Shown here: piece by piece, positions 1 to 11,760 of the stretch
How the letters are laid out: the number at the start of each line of letters is the position of its first letter
Numbering within the stretch: the stretch's first letter is position 1
Source: Chondrosia reniformis
Taxonomy: Eukaryota > Porifera > Demospongiae > Chondrillida > Chondrillidae
Length of the DNA stretch: 64,000 nucleotides
Assembly (NCBI GenBank): GCA_947172415.1
Contig: OX359197.1
Coordinates: forward strand, 806,001 to 870,000
Reading direction: 5' to 3'
The notes under the pieces: model-generated
The model's database searches: none
The model's input: only the letters and a program-made list of their open reading frames with translations
Told to the model about the DNA's origin: nothing
Position numbers and translations under genes: made by a program

Positions 1-119
1 CTTGCATTTTTGAACAAATTAAATATTACATAATTTTTGTTTTCTACCTAAATTTGAGCATCATTTTCAAGATGGTCATTAAATGAGATCAAAATGCATC
101 ACTAATACTAATTACTTAC

Positions 120-2764
120 CAGGAAAATATGAATGTGGCAAACAAGCCATTTGCAATGTTCTCTATCTTTGGGTACTTCTGTCCATCCATCTCTTTGAAA
201 TATATGACAGTCTTACCAAACTCAAGCAATACATCTCCGATGTCATGCAAGAACAGTACTAGCAGTCCAACGTAATGGTACCTACGTAGTAATAGGGGGA
301 CACAGTGGTACCAGGTGCAGATATGGGACACAGTGGTACCTACGTAGAGATATGGGACACACAGTGGTACCTTGTGTGAGATATGGGACACACAGTGGTA
401 CCTTGTGTGAGATATGGGACACACAGTGGTACCTGGTGTGAGATATGGGACACACAGTGGTACCTTGTGTGAGATATGGGACACACAGTGGTACCTTGTG
501 TGAGATATGGGACACACAGTGGTACTTGGTGTGAGATATGGGACACACAGTGGTACCTGGTGTGAGATATTAATGTATTTTATACAAGGTACATATATGC
601 TATACCTCACTCCATAGGCCCACAAAATGAGTGCTATGGTAACCAGGTGGTGAGTCACCAGGATACTGAAATCTTTCCTTTTAGTACTGACAAATATTGT
701 TGTAAACAGGAAATGCATGTAAGCTCCCAATTGGAACATAAGCAGCCAGTACAGCTCTGGTTCCACTTCCATTCCAGGTTTCCAGTCTGAAATGAGAATA
801 AAACAATATACAGTTAACGAGTACTCCTGGCTTTTAGTTGTCATTATCAGTATAGTTCTTGTTAAACAATAGTACTGCTCTAACACGGTTACACAGCTCC
901 ATATATGGTTAAAGGTAGTCATTAAGTGTAGTCTGTGTCTTTGTGAAAGTTTCAATACAAAAAATTCACTTTAAAATCGATAAGCACTTTTTGTTTCTTC
1001 AACTAATAATCAGTCACAAACGTCTGTTTGCATTAACAGTACATATTCATGTTAAACAGTAGCTTTTGGTATTATTTAGGACTCTGTTTTCCATGTTTTG
1101 TTTGCGTAAAGTGGTATAACTCATGTAAAACATGTTAGCCAGTTTCCACTGTATATGTATAAGCAGTTGGTTAGAAGAGAGGAAATGAGTCATTTGAAAG
1201 AAAATCAATCCTACAAAAGATGTCACTGATGGGAAGTGCTATTCCTAATAGAACCACAAAGCCACAGGTGAACAAGGAAACACTATGAACACCTCTAATA
1301 GACTTACACACATATGTTTCTATAATAGAGCGATTCCTTTGGACGATCGGGCACACCGACAAGTCTCTTTAGGAAATTTTAATTCAAGGCAACATTTCGC
1401 CTATCAAGGCGCTTGGTCAGGCACAAAATAAAGAATGAAACAGAATTTATATACATAATGAGTGGACGATAATTAGTACACCCACACTAATGAGGTGGAA
1501 GGGATAAATTAAACAATGCACAGTTCATAATTCACAATATAGTCAGTCAAATGACAAACATATTTTCACTTTTCTATCAAAAAGTCTTGCTATATACTAA
1601 TAGGTGGTTTATAGAATTAGAATGGCACACAATAAATAGTCTACTAACACTCTAATCAGGAGCTGTTAAAATATACATATATCAATATTCTTTGAATTTA
1701 CAGAGTTATTAAGTAAACCATTCATTGCCAAGCTGAAGAGCAATGCAATGGTGAGTAGTTGTGGTGAAATCCCCAAAGGTTCATATATATTAAACACATA
1801 GAATCACTTACATTTCCAATGCGAGGATAGGTCAAAGAAGAGGGACTTACGGTTGTACACTATATTATACAGATCCCACACCCAGCCAATAAAATAAATA
1901 CAACAGCTCCAACTACTCTCAGGAAACTTTGCTGAGCTCTCCTTGTCCAGCTTGAACCATTTTGGAATCCTCTAAAACAGGATTAATATCCATGTAATGA
2001 TAACATACCATATAATCATGTTGTATATTGCTCCAATGAAATAATCCAATTCTTACATGCTATACATCTATTTTCAAGAGTTTCTCCTTCTACTTCTTTT
2101 AATACATCACACAAGTAAGAAATATATTCAACATTCCAATAAATTAAATACAGTTCGTTACTCTTCAAAATTGCAATCAGATGTACAGCATTCCAAACGG
2201 GTCAAGCAATTTACTTACCTTGAGAAGAATGAAATCAAATATTAACTTCAGGACCACCAGACAAATAGCAATGTAGACAGCGTTCATCAGGTCGCCAAAC
2301 TCGAAGAAAAAGTAACTCTTCAAAGTCCTAAACGTATCGCCTAACCAGTCTCCCAAGTCGTCTCTAGGCCATCGTCTGGTTACCTAGTGAAACAGAAGAC
2401 GAATGTGGAGCTAACACTAATAAAAGTGACCGTTGGAAGCACTGCCATCCCTAGCACTTCCGGTTGAGGATGTCAGTTAAATTCATTTGCAAACTTGATC
2501 ATTCAACCATGTATTAATTTATAAATGGATAAATAGTTTTCGGTTTGTTAAAAGTGTACAATAGCTGCAGTTGCGTTCTAAGAAGCTTGTTGGAGAACTA
2601 CGTTGTGAATCAGTGCTCTATGATATGTTTCAGCTAGTGATCGTCCGTTGCCTACCTACCTGACCAGAAAAATTTCCAAACATCTCTCCCGCAACGCTGA
2701 CCGGGTTCGGGAAGAGTGGGGTAACGAAGGTGATGTCTCTTTTAATGTATCCTTCCTCGCACAT
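120..2764 (-). CDS. CERS: Ceramide synthase 1 (TLC/Lag1 family), 3' end outside window
   Basis: Ceramide synthases are ER multi-pass enzymes that N-acylate sphingoid bases with acyl-CoA. Exons on the minus strand: 2660-2764, 2219-2383, 1851-1971, 606-786 and 120-281; all junction phases agree and the last visible donor (acttac on +) leads out of the window. The third exon has the family signature RIPKWFKLDKESSAKFPES. The TLC core is split over the next two exons: WKPGMEVEPELYW, then HHLVTIALILWAYG with the catalytic-type His pair, then LLVLFLHDIGDVLLEFGK with the HD..D motif. The start ATG at 2764 follows an in-frame stop. No homeodomain is visible, as in many invertebrate members. The exon plan matches the paralogue just upstream (165, 181 and 162 nt exons are identical in length), so the two arose by tandem duplication. 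The C-terminal exon is not in the window. Confidence 0.93.
290..575. repeat. 31-bp minisatellite in ceramide synthase 1 intron 4
   Basis: About nine units of roughly 31 bp with the core gagatatgggacacacagtg lie between the fourth and fifth exons. The array opens long reading frames on the minus strand (repeats of the type ISHTRYHCV) that run into the flanking exon but are not coding. Confidence 0.9.
787..1850. other. Ceramide synthase 1 intron 3, nothing recognised
   Basis: Intron between the exons at 1851-1971 and 606-786. I see only AT-rich unique sequence and short fortuitous reading frames. Confidence 0.6.
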
Positions 2765-4018
2765 CTTACCTGCGTGGTTCTCCTAAAAAGCTGGACTAAT
2801 TAATTCTTCACAGTGATCGGATTAAACCACAACCATTTGTATCACGTGATTTGACTTCCGAATACCAGCTATACTTATGTCACTCTATATCTATGATAGC
2901 ATTGAGACTTATATGTAGCACAGAGGTTGAGGTATTCGAACGCACAGCCCGGGGAGTGCTTCTGTATGGAAATCAAAGAGTTTATCTTTTCTTAATCTTG
3001 TCAAATGCTGCTTTAACTTTATACATTCTTACCACTTTAAATGCACTAAATATAAGATTTGGTATATAGGAGTACGATCAATATAAGACTGCAGATGGCC
3101 AGGCACTGGTACCTTTATAATATAGGACATCACCTATCATAAGGTTATACTGTATAGTGGGATATTTTCAAGGGTAGAAATTTTAAAGATTACTATTTAT
3201 ATTTCCCAATTAGAGCTCACCATTGTTCTTCCCACAATAGTAGACGGAATGGTTAAGTGCACTTCCTCACGGACATACGTACAATATTATAATATACATA
3301 CTACGTATATGTATTGTGTTATCCTATATATACTTGTTACAAAAACTGCTAACTTTTCTACATAAGAATAAAGCACTAGACCTTTACTATTGAAACTTTG
3401 TTACACTAATGTACGTCTAGAGAGAGATGGATGTTCTATTTGTTCTTTTTAGAATTTCGTTTCTGTTTTTCTTTCTTCTCTACATCATATTCTCTATTGT
3501 CTTCCAAATCTCCAACCATCAACACCTAACAATTAGAATAAGTAGATCAAGTATGTACCATTGCATGCCTAAGGAGGTAATGGGACACTATACGGCTGGT
3601 CAAGTTGCAAAGAAAATGGAGTGTACCAAAAGAAGATTATTTTTTCAAATATTATTTATGGAGTGAAAACATTTAAGAACACCATATTTCTATTAAGAAA
3701 TATTATGTTTTTTGTGAGTACAAGGAGAATATACGTACGTATATAAATGATCAGATGGCAATTGAGAAGGATTCTGGTTTGTGAGAAGGATTATCAGCCA
3801 TGTTCTTGAGATACTGACATGGCCACTAACTAGGCAAAGTAGAGATTCAATCTCATGTCTACTTTAAAGCAGTGAGATCATCTACAACTATGTATGATGA
3901 GGGCTTTCTATTTACACTGGAGGTCTTCCAGCAACCATGAAGATTTAGTCTCCTAGCAACCATGAAGATTTAGTCTCCTAGCAACAGTAGCAGTCCTACT
4001 GACATAGGTTGTACTAAC
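2765..4018. other. Spacer between the two ceramide synthases
   Basis: This stretch separates the start of ceramide synthase 1 from the last recognised exon of ceramide synthase 2. It should hold the promoter of the first and the 3' end of the second. The exon ending at 4019 is followed by a good donor (GTTAGT), so a short tail exon of ceramide synthase 2 probably lies here, but I could not place it. An imperfect direct repeat (tagtctcctagcaaccatga type) sits near 3932-3985. Confidence 0.5.
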
Positions 4019-7000
4019 CTTATACAACAACTTGACAATAAAGTAAGTCCAGTAGACTTGCATGCAGTACAGGATAAAGAGAAGAATGTTGAAGGGAAGA
4101 TAGAAGTGTCCATTAGGGCACACGAGAATGGAAGCCACAGCTGTAGAATACACAACCTTCATCGGAAACCAGTAGAGACGGCATAAGAACCTGAACAAAT
4201 GACAGACACACAAGAAACAGTAAGTGGAATACAGCATGTACACATAAGGTAGTAGTTATTTTAGCTGCACCTACTAACTTAAGAAGAGGGCTCCAACCTT
4301 ATTTTCAAAAATATAACACAATCCATTATCCTTGGCCCTCCATTTGTCAATTAGAAATCATTTATTTTAGTTTGAAAAGGTAACAGCAGAATTACAGGAA
4401 TATTGTTAATAATGTTATGGTCACTATTTTTATATACTGTACATGTGGTCACCTGAAAAAGGGTGTTCAACTCAGAATTATAGCTCTTAATAGTGGCAAA
4501 ATCATATACATACATATGTACGTATAATGGACCATATATAGAGCTTTCTGTAATGCAGCCACCTCTCTAATAAGGCCAAGTTCAGTTGACCCCAAGCTGA
4601 CCACATTAATAGAATAAGGATATCTTCTGACTGCATCAAACTTATTTTTGAAAGAAATGTCTTTTGACTATTAGAGTGTCTAAGGAGGCAGTTTTGCAGT
4701 TTTGTTGTCTCTCTTGAGTATCAGACGTTTCAACCTTGGGGTCTTCTTCAGTGACTGATATTGGCCTGCAGGTGTCTACTTGTATAGGCATTGGTTCCTG
4801 CCATTTTCAATTATCTCTTCATTAGATCAGTGTCACTGTAGTACAGCACTTTTGTATGTACGTGTTATTCCCTATAATGATATTGGACCATTACACACTT
4901 ACCAGCAACACACAAACATAGCAAAGACGCTATTAGCAAGATTATCCATTGAATTGTACTTCTTGCCATTCATAACTTTGAAGTAAACTAGAGTTTTTCC
5001 AGCTTCCAAAAGAAGATCTCCGATGTCTTGAAGGAACAGCACCAACACCCCAATATAGTAATACCTTAACACAAGCAACAATAGAACATAAATACACAGC
5101 CTTTTATTGGAGTAATTGAAGTGATAATCAAACCACAAGTAATTATGAAGAGGAAAACATGAAAGAAACAATTGTTGGGAATCGAACCCAGGATAGCTGA
5201 TTAAGATAACCAGTGCTCTGCCACTGAACTCTAATTGTCACAGTAAATGCCCCATTCATGTGGCCCCTCTTATAATAACTAGGTAGAAGTAATAATCTCC
5301 ACTCACTAATTAGTACTGTTGCGTACTTGTGTTACTTTATTTATTCCGTAGAGTAACTATACAAAACTAAATATGTCCTTCACAAAATTGAGAATCATTA
5401 ATATACATATTTAGACTATATGCTGCACCATTGAGACATACATACGCTTTATTTCGCTAACATATTTAAAATGGAAAAAATAATAAATTTTCAGTTCCTT
5501 AATTAAAGGACAAGTTCCAACTGTTGCAAACTAGCAAATGTCCACAGGAGAAGGTAGCCAAAGTAAACTTACCTGACACCATAGGACCACGACAACAGAG
5601 AAATAGTCAAAAGGTGATGAACTACAATCATTAAAAAATCCTTCCTTTTTACATTGATAAAGATGCTTGCAAAAAGGAAGTGAGTATAGAAACCAATTTG
5701 AAACATGTACAGCCAATAGATCTCAGGTTCCACTTCCACTCCAGCTTTCCAATCTACGTATAAAACAGCAATGGAACACACAGTATGTACATGTGCAGTA
5801 GCACCTGCTAGGATTAGCATTCAAAATAATCTGTTTTGTTTAGTTGAGCCAATTAAAATGTCATGTTTTATACATCACTACAAATAACTGCTGATAAGAA
5901 AACCACAAGCTTTTTAGCTTTTATTATAAGCAGAGTAGCCACTCAGACCTCCATGGAGGAGTAAAACCCTGATATTAATTATATTGATGAAAACTATATT
6001 TTAAAAGGCGTAATAAGATGTACGTAATGCTTGTCAGGTTCATTGAAATTACATTTGTTTCACTTACTCTGCCAATGGGATGAAAGCCTGAAAAAGAGTG
6101 ACTTCTTATGATATATGACTATACCAGCTACCCAGATCCAAGCTACTGTATAAATGGAAAGATTCCATATGCCTTCGGGAAACTTCCTTCCGCTATCTTT
6201 TTCTAGTTTGAACCATTTTGGAATCCTCTGTAATAGGAATAGAAATTCAGTTAAGGAATTGTAACCACTTTTATATACGTACGTACAACATACAACTATG
6301 TATGTATATCCACTGTTATATAGAATATACACCTATGTCCACTATTATATAGAATATACACCTATGTCCACTATTATATAGAATATACACCTATGTCCAC
6401 TATTATATAGAATATACACCTATGTCCACTATTATATAGAATATACACCTATGTCCACTATTATATAGAATATACACCTATGTCCACTATTATATAGAAT
6501 ATACACCTATATCCACAACATGCAACATAAAATATACAATACCCAGAAATAGATAAACCCTAAAAAACTAGCCTTTAAAATGGTCCACTCCAGAACAAGT
6601 CTTAAAATGGTCAGAGCTGTAGCTATAATCATTATATGCAGAATACTTTCCATACCAAAATGAAAATACTTGAGCAAGCTTTCAAATCCTGTACTAAATG
6701 TTTCTCCAATGCTTCCTTGAGACAGTATTTGAACCGACTGTATTGGAAAGCAAAGGTACAGCATAGACAACAACATCCCCTCAAGTTCATTAAGTGTGTG
6801 GTGAGGACGTTCATGTGTATGGACATACACAACAGGAGAAGTATACACTCTACAATTAAGTGACTTAAAGAGAAGCCATTTTAATCATGGACAGTTCAAA
6901 AATACAGAGATGGTCCATAAGCAATAAATGACCTTTCTCATCAGTCGGTGAACCTTTGGGAACCAGGTTCTGTAGCAGTCTCACATACTAGACCCTTTCC

Positions 7001-7785
7001 TTAATGGCTTCCTAACCCAAACCAGGAAAGTGGTCTGGCAAAGCAGGACTACGTAGCTTTGCAATTTGTACCAGCAATGGATTTCAAGTGAGATAAAGCT
7101 ATTGACAGTACAAACTAATACAATACAACATCTGAGGATCTGATTTTAACAGTAAAAGTGTAAGAGAATAGTGACATATAACAAGAAAACCGTTTATGAC
7201 TGAGGCCTCCTACTCTTGTATGGCCCAAACAGTCATCTTACTTCCATTTCTTTAATTACATTTTTAAATCTTGAAATGCTTGTTACCTGGATTACATCAC
7301 ACTAAGTTACAACATCAATGACAGTTACAGAATACAGCCAACATATCCCATAGTATTATATCCTTCACTGCACCCTTCCGCGCTTGCACTCTTTGTTACA
7401 ATTAGTCTGGGAAAAACACTTCCTATTCTATTACGCTAGCACATTATTTGGATAAATACTAACAGTATTTCTGAATTTTCCACACATTGGAGGATTACTT
7501 TCACGGTAGAAGGTTGTACCGTTCAAACACGTTTAGCCCACATACGGTACGCTTCCGAGATTCAGCATATCATTTAAATGTACACGACCCAACCAATCCG
7601 ATTGTAATTCAATTATAAGTAGGAACTATTCAGTATATAGCAAAACTCGCCTCTTTAATGAGCTTTAATGAGTTACGTAAGTTTACCTGTTTGGAAAAGG
7701 TTTCAATTATCTCTTTACCAACAGACATAGGATTTGGAAACAGTGGAGTGTCAAAGAAAACATCTTTTCGTGGTATCTCACACAT
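4019..7785 (-). CDS. CERS: Ceramide synthase 2 (TLC/Lag1 family)
   Basis: ER membrane ceramide synthase, tandem paralogue of the gene to its left. Exons (minus): 7687-7785, 6573-6737, 6068-6227, 5573-5753, 4903-5064 and 4019-4190, phases consistent throughout. Motifs in order: N-terminal FDTPLFPNPMSVGKEI; RIPKWFKLEKDSGRKFPEG; WKAGVEVEPEIYW; HHLLTISLLSWSYG; VLVLFLQDIGDLLLEAGK; and the last TLC helices FLCRLYWFPMKVV and QVYWTYFIVKLLYK. The second motif has QDIGD where the paralogue has HDIGD, a change at a conserved His. Exon 2 is exactly 55 codons, as in the paralogue, but ends at a GC donor (AAG|GCTAGT) instead of GT. An in-frame upstream ATG at 7842 would add 19 hydrophobic residues; I prefer 7785 because it aligns with the paralogue. 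A short terminal exon is not located. Confidence 0.92.
4681..4760 (-). ncRNA. Hammerhead-like motif in ceramide synthase 2 intron
   Basis: On the minus strand the order is CTGAAGA, a 4-bp stem II (GACC/GGTT) with an extra A, then GAAACGTC. The flanks TCA and TGA can continue as a short stem I of about 4 bp. The layout matches the minimal type I hammerheads reported in Penelope-like elements. Activity is uncertain because of the bulged A. Confidence 0.4.
5110..5250 (-). mobile_element. tRNA-derived SINE
   Basis: On the minus strand, an A-box-like AGTTCAGTGGCAGAGCAC and a B box GGTTCGATTCC are spaced as in a tRNA. Acceptor, D (GTTC/GAGC), anticodon (CTGGT/ATCAG) and T stems can be drawn, with one extra base before the 3' acceptor strand. 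The head is followed by a tail ending CACTTGTGGTTTGATTATCA, which recurs at 19.77, 20.85, 58.28 and 61.6 kb. The loop lacks U33, so this is better read as a SINE head than a working tRNA. It sits in a ceramide synthase 2 intron. Confidence 0.72.
6318..6515. repeat. 29-bp minisatellite in ceramide synthase 2 intron 2
   Basis: Nearly identical head-to-tail units of about 29 bp (core ctatgtccactattatatag), roughly seven copies, immediately 3' of exon 2 in the direction of transcription. Confidence 0.92.
6738..7686. other. Ceramide synthase 2 intron 1
   Basis: Intron sequence between the first two exons. The part at about 7540-7686 was copied together with exon 1 to about 14.05-14.2 kb. Nothing else is recognised. 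Confidence 0.6.
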
Positions 7786-7946
7786 CTTCAGTACAAAAAG
7801 AGGATAGAATAAAAAGAAAACCGCTCTTCCAAATGACGTCACGAAAGCCTCATATTATTGTATACACTTACGCATGTGTTATGTTACCATGGGAATATGT
7901 ATGTAAATGGTTGATTTAAAGTTTCCCTTGAAATTTCAGCATCTTC

Positions 7947-9515
7947 TCATTTCTTTCTTCCACCTCCATATGGTCTGTTGTCATCATTGTCAAAATGTTC
8001 ACACTCTCCTCCTTCTCTGTACTTTCTGTATTTGAAGTTAACACTGCTAAGATGATCCATTTGGTAGTCAGAATACTTCCCTTCTATCACATTGCCATTA
8101 TCAGGATCTTTGGAGGTGCTAGAGGCTTGACTGCTTCCTGCATACAGGCAAGGTAGTTCTTTACCGTCCCACTGGATCTGCTCTAGCTCTGTCAGGAAAC
8201 TCCTCACAACATCTCCCTTAATGGGATCAAGGATTTTAACTTTGTACATCTTATCCTCAGCACTCATTTGGCGACCTCGATAAGGACCAACATAAGGTTG
8301 TTTAGTCATATTGATATTCCAAAACTGACCTGTAATTATATATATAGTGGGTGACAATAAAGCCATTTGAACTATATAAATGTACAGTTATATAGTTATA
8401 TGAAATTACAATGTATATATACACATGTACGTACGTATATATCTTGTATAATATGCCAGCTTTATATATATATACTATATGTGATTTACTACTTACCAAG
8501 AAGGCCGTGAGAGGTGGATAACAATCCATCAACATACAGAGCTTCCAGCTCAAGTGCTTCTTTACTTTCAGCTTGCGTACAAGATATTTGAAACATGAAG
8601 CCTGGATGACCCCTTTCCTGACAATTGGGAACTACCACAGAAACTACATCGCCATGACTACCCGTTTTGACAAGGATACCATCCTCATCAAAGGTTCCGT
8701 TAAAAGGAAAACCATCTACATATACTTGACATTGCCCACGCTTGACTTTAACTCTGTGACACTCTCCACTTGTGCCTTCTGCTAAAATGGCAATGGCCGT
8801 TATCACATTAAACTTGTCAGTGTCATTGCTCTTGTTATAAAAGCTGTTGACGGTGACACATTGATCTGATATGAGATTGTAGATGTAGCCAGTCCTCCCT
8901 TGCACTTCATAGCAGAGGGCTCCTTCAGTAAAGTCGGGTTGGTCACTGTAATCATTTTCAGATGGAAGAGGTACAGTGAATACAGCATCTCCCATAATCT
9001 TTGCAACATCTTCATCAAAGTTAGGTCCATCATTTGGTGTCTGTAAAGTTGAATCTATTATGGATGAGAATGTAATGAAAAGCAAAATAATGGAATATTA
9101 TTACACAAATGTATATAGCTATATTTAGATAGCAAGGTTAAGATTTTATCATGTTGCCACCTCTGTAATCCACCACCTCTGTAATCCACCACCTCACTAT
9201 CCACCACCTCTCTATCCACCACCTCTCTAATCCCCCAGCTATCTAATTTATCAGGCATCACTAATTTATCACCTCTCTAATCCACCACCTCTCTAATCTA
9301 TCAGGCATCACTAATCCACCACCTCTCTAATCCATCACCTCTCTAAACCACCACCTCTCTAATCCACCACCGTTCCACATCTCCTATATCCACTACCTCT
9401 GTATATTCCATCACTTATTTAGTATGATTAACTAACTCTCAGGGGGTAACTGGGATTGACAGTTGTTTGACACTGCCAGTAGAAACAACAATAGAGGAAC
9501 CTTCAAAGTCTTCAT
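7947..9515 (-). CDS. Secreted ITIH C-terminal-domain-like protein, copy A (intact)
   Basis: Exons (minus): 9437-9515, 8497-9054 and 7947-8329, joined in phase 1 each time; 339 aa. Exon 1 encodes a signal peptide, MKTLKVPLLLFLLAVSNNC. The body resembles the C-terminal domain of inter-alpha-trypsin inhibitor heavy chains: GDAVFTVPLP in the place of the family's DPHFI segment, ALCYEVQGRTGYIYNLISD, the landmark STSHGLLGQFWNI spanning the exon 2/3 junction, and PCLYAGSS followed by VIEGKYSDYQ near the end. The VIT and VWA domains of true heavy chains are absent, so this is a stand-alone domain. The DPH site used for chondroitin linkage in vertebrate ITIHs is not conserved. N-glycosylation sequons (NKSND, NGTF) fit secretion. 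Role unknown; extracellular matrix or hyaluronan-related binding is only a guess. Confidence 0.82.
9150..9415. repeat. 16-17-bp minisatellite in copy A intron 1
   Basis: Degenerate head-to-tail units of the type cacctctctaatccac. The same family occupies intron 1 of every full copy and expands most strongly in copy F. Confidence 0.9.
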
Positions 9516-10391
9516 CCTTGTTTCAGCAGCACTAGCGAATCCGAACTATATATTATACACCTAACTGGGCCTATATTATATGTGTATGTGTGTACCTACA
9601 GGCTTGTGAACTTTCAAACTTCAAAGGCCCTTACCAAATATTTTATACAAGTGCACAACCTCAAACGTCTGTAATATTATGTGTCACCCCACAATATATC
9701 AACTATAAACTTAATGACCTTAAACCTGGTCTTAAATGGCTGCATGCATGGTTTAAACCATACGTATTTTATACATATATGACCACTTTTAATCAGGAGT
9801 GCATACAGTATGCTATAATTTGAAATATAACCATTTCTTAGTTTCATGTGAAATAGTCAGTTTAATTTGCATCTTCTCATTTCTTCCATCAACCTCCATA
9901 TGGTCTGTTGTCATCATTGTCAAAATTTTCACACTCTCCTCCTTCTCTGTACTTTCTGTATTTGAAGTTAACACTGCTAGAATGATCCATTTGGTAGTCA
10001 GAATACTTCCCTTCTATCACATTGCCATTATCAGGATCTTTGGAGGTGCTAGAGGCTTGACTACTTCCTGCATACAGGCAAGGTAGTTCTTTACTGTCCC
10101 ACTGGATCTGCTCTAGCTCTGCCAGGAAACTCCTCACAACATCTCCCTTAATGGGATCAAGGATTTTAACTTTGTACATCTTCTCCTCAGCACTCATTTG
10201 GTGACCTCGATAAGGACCAACATAAGGTTGTTTAGTCATATTGATATTCCAAAACTGACCTGTAATTGTATATATAATGCATGGGTGACAATAAAGCCAT
10301 TTGAACACATATGAAAAGTGAAAAGTTGAGTTTATATATAGCATGTAAGAATGTGCTTGGCTATCAATGCAAATAATAAACACCACTGGAT

Positions 10392-10648
10392 ATTACGCCA
10401 ACCAACCAATTGATAATTGTCTACTTGACTGGGGGACCAAAGTCCTATTCAGTGGCAACCAGTGATCATGAAGACCTCCCAGTCATCCAATGATGGCAAA
10501 AATCATTAATCCAAAGACAGCTGTTTTGCCCTCTTAGGGCTCATCAGTGTGGTATACTTCTGGTGCTGGGATTACCATTACCACATGATAGGAATTTAGT
10601 CCCCCAGCCAAGTAGAAAGTTAGCACGTGGTTGGTTGGTTGGTGTAAT
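10392..10648. mobile_element. TIR element with hammerhead-like core, in copy B intron 2
   Basis: Imperfect 18-bp terminal inverted repeats (attacgccaaccaaccaa / ttggttggttggtgtaat) bound the insert. Inner matching blocks (gggggaccaaagtcc near 10433 and gtcccccag near 10599) extend the symmetry. On the minus strand at about 10515-10556 there is CTGATGA, stem II GCCC/GGGC, then AAAACAGCTGTC. This is a hammerhead layout in which G12 has become A. Copies A, C and F lack the insert, so it postdates the gene duplications. Confidence 0.72.
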
Positions 10649-11474
10649 ATCTAGAGGTCCTTATTATTTGCATGTAACACATATGTACAGTTTTATTCAT
10701 ATAATATACGTAGTTGTCGTATACATATACGAAATTACAATGTACATGGTCAGTTTATATTTACTATATACTTACCAAGAAGGCCGTGAAAGGTGGATAA
10801 CAATCCATCAACATACAGAGCTTCCAGCTCAAGTGCTTCTTTACTTTCAGCTTGTGTACAAGATATTTGAAACATGAAGCCTGGATGACCCCCTTCCTGA
10901 CAATTGGGAACGACCACAGTAACTGCATCGCCATGACTACCCGTTTTGACAAGGATACCATCCTCATCAAAGGTTCCGTTGAAAGGAAAACCATCTACAT
11001 ATACCTGACATTGCCCACGCTTGACTTTAACTCTGTGACACTCTCCACTTGTGCCTTCTGCTAAAATGGCAATGGCTGTTATCACATTAAACTTGTCAGT
11101 GTCATTGCTCTTGTTATAAAGGCTGTTGACGGTGACACATTGATCTGATATAAGATTGTAGATGTAGCTATTCTTCCCTTGCACTTCATAGCAGAGGGCT
11201 CCATCAGTAAAGTCGGGTTGGTCACTGTAATCATTTTCAGATGGAAGAGGTACAGTGAATACAGCATCTCCCATAATCTTTGCAACATCTTCATCAAAGT
11301 TAGGTCCATCATTTGGTGAAGGTGTCTGTGAAGTTGAATATATTACAGATGTGTAAAATGCAATGAAAATCATAATATAATAGAATATTATTACACAAAT
11401 ATAAATAGTTTTATTTTAATAGCTGCTAAGCAAGGATATTTTAACGTATATATCATGCTACCATGGCCACTTCT

Positions 11475-11760
11475 GTAAGCCAACACTTCTGTAATATCCA
11501 CCACCTCTCTAATCCACCATCTCTCCAATCCACCACCTCTCTATCCACCACCTCTGTAATCCAGCACATCTTTATCTACCATGCACCTCTCTAATCCACC
11601 ACCTCTCTAATCTCCAAGACATCACAAATTTTCCTCCTCTCCAATCCACCAGCTCTAATCTTTCAGGCATCACTAATCCACTACCTCTCTAAACCACCAC
11701 CTCTCTTATCCACCACCTCTCTAATGTTCCACCTCTCCTATATCCACGACCTCTGTATAT
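11475..11760. repeat. 16-17-bp minisatellite in copy B intron 1
   Basis: Same cacctctctaatccac family as in copy A, more degenerate. Confidence 0.85.

Noticed and set aside
116-955. Minus-strand frame of 279 aa
   Set aside because: Two real ceramide synthase exons joined by reading through the intron and its minisatellite; the middle part is repeat translation.
3427-3666. 79-aa hydrophobic frame
   Set aside because: No partner exon and no homology; AT-rich sequence readily gives Phe/Leu/Ile-rich frames.
5168-5250. Functional tRNA gene
   Set aside because: U33 and clean acceptor pairing are missing and the sequence is fused to a dispersed tail, so it is a SINE head.
8573-8785. Plus-strand 70-aa frames repeated in each ITIH-like copy
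   Set aside because: Antisense shadows of exon 2; conserved only because the minus-strand exon is.
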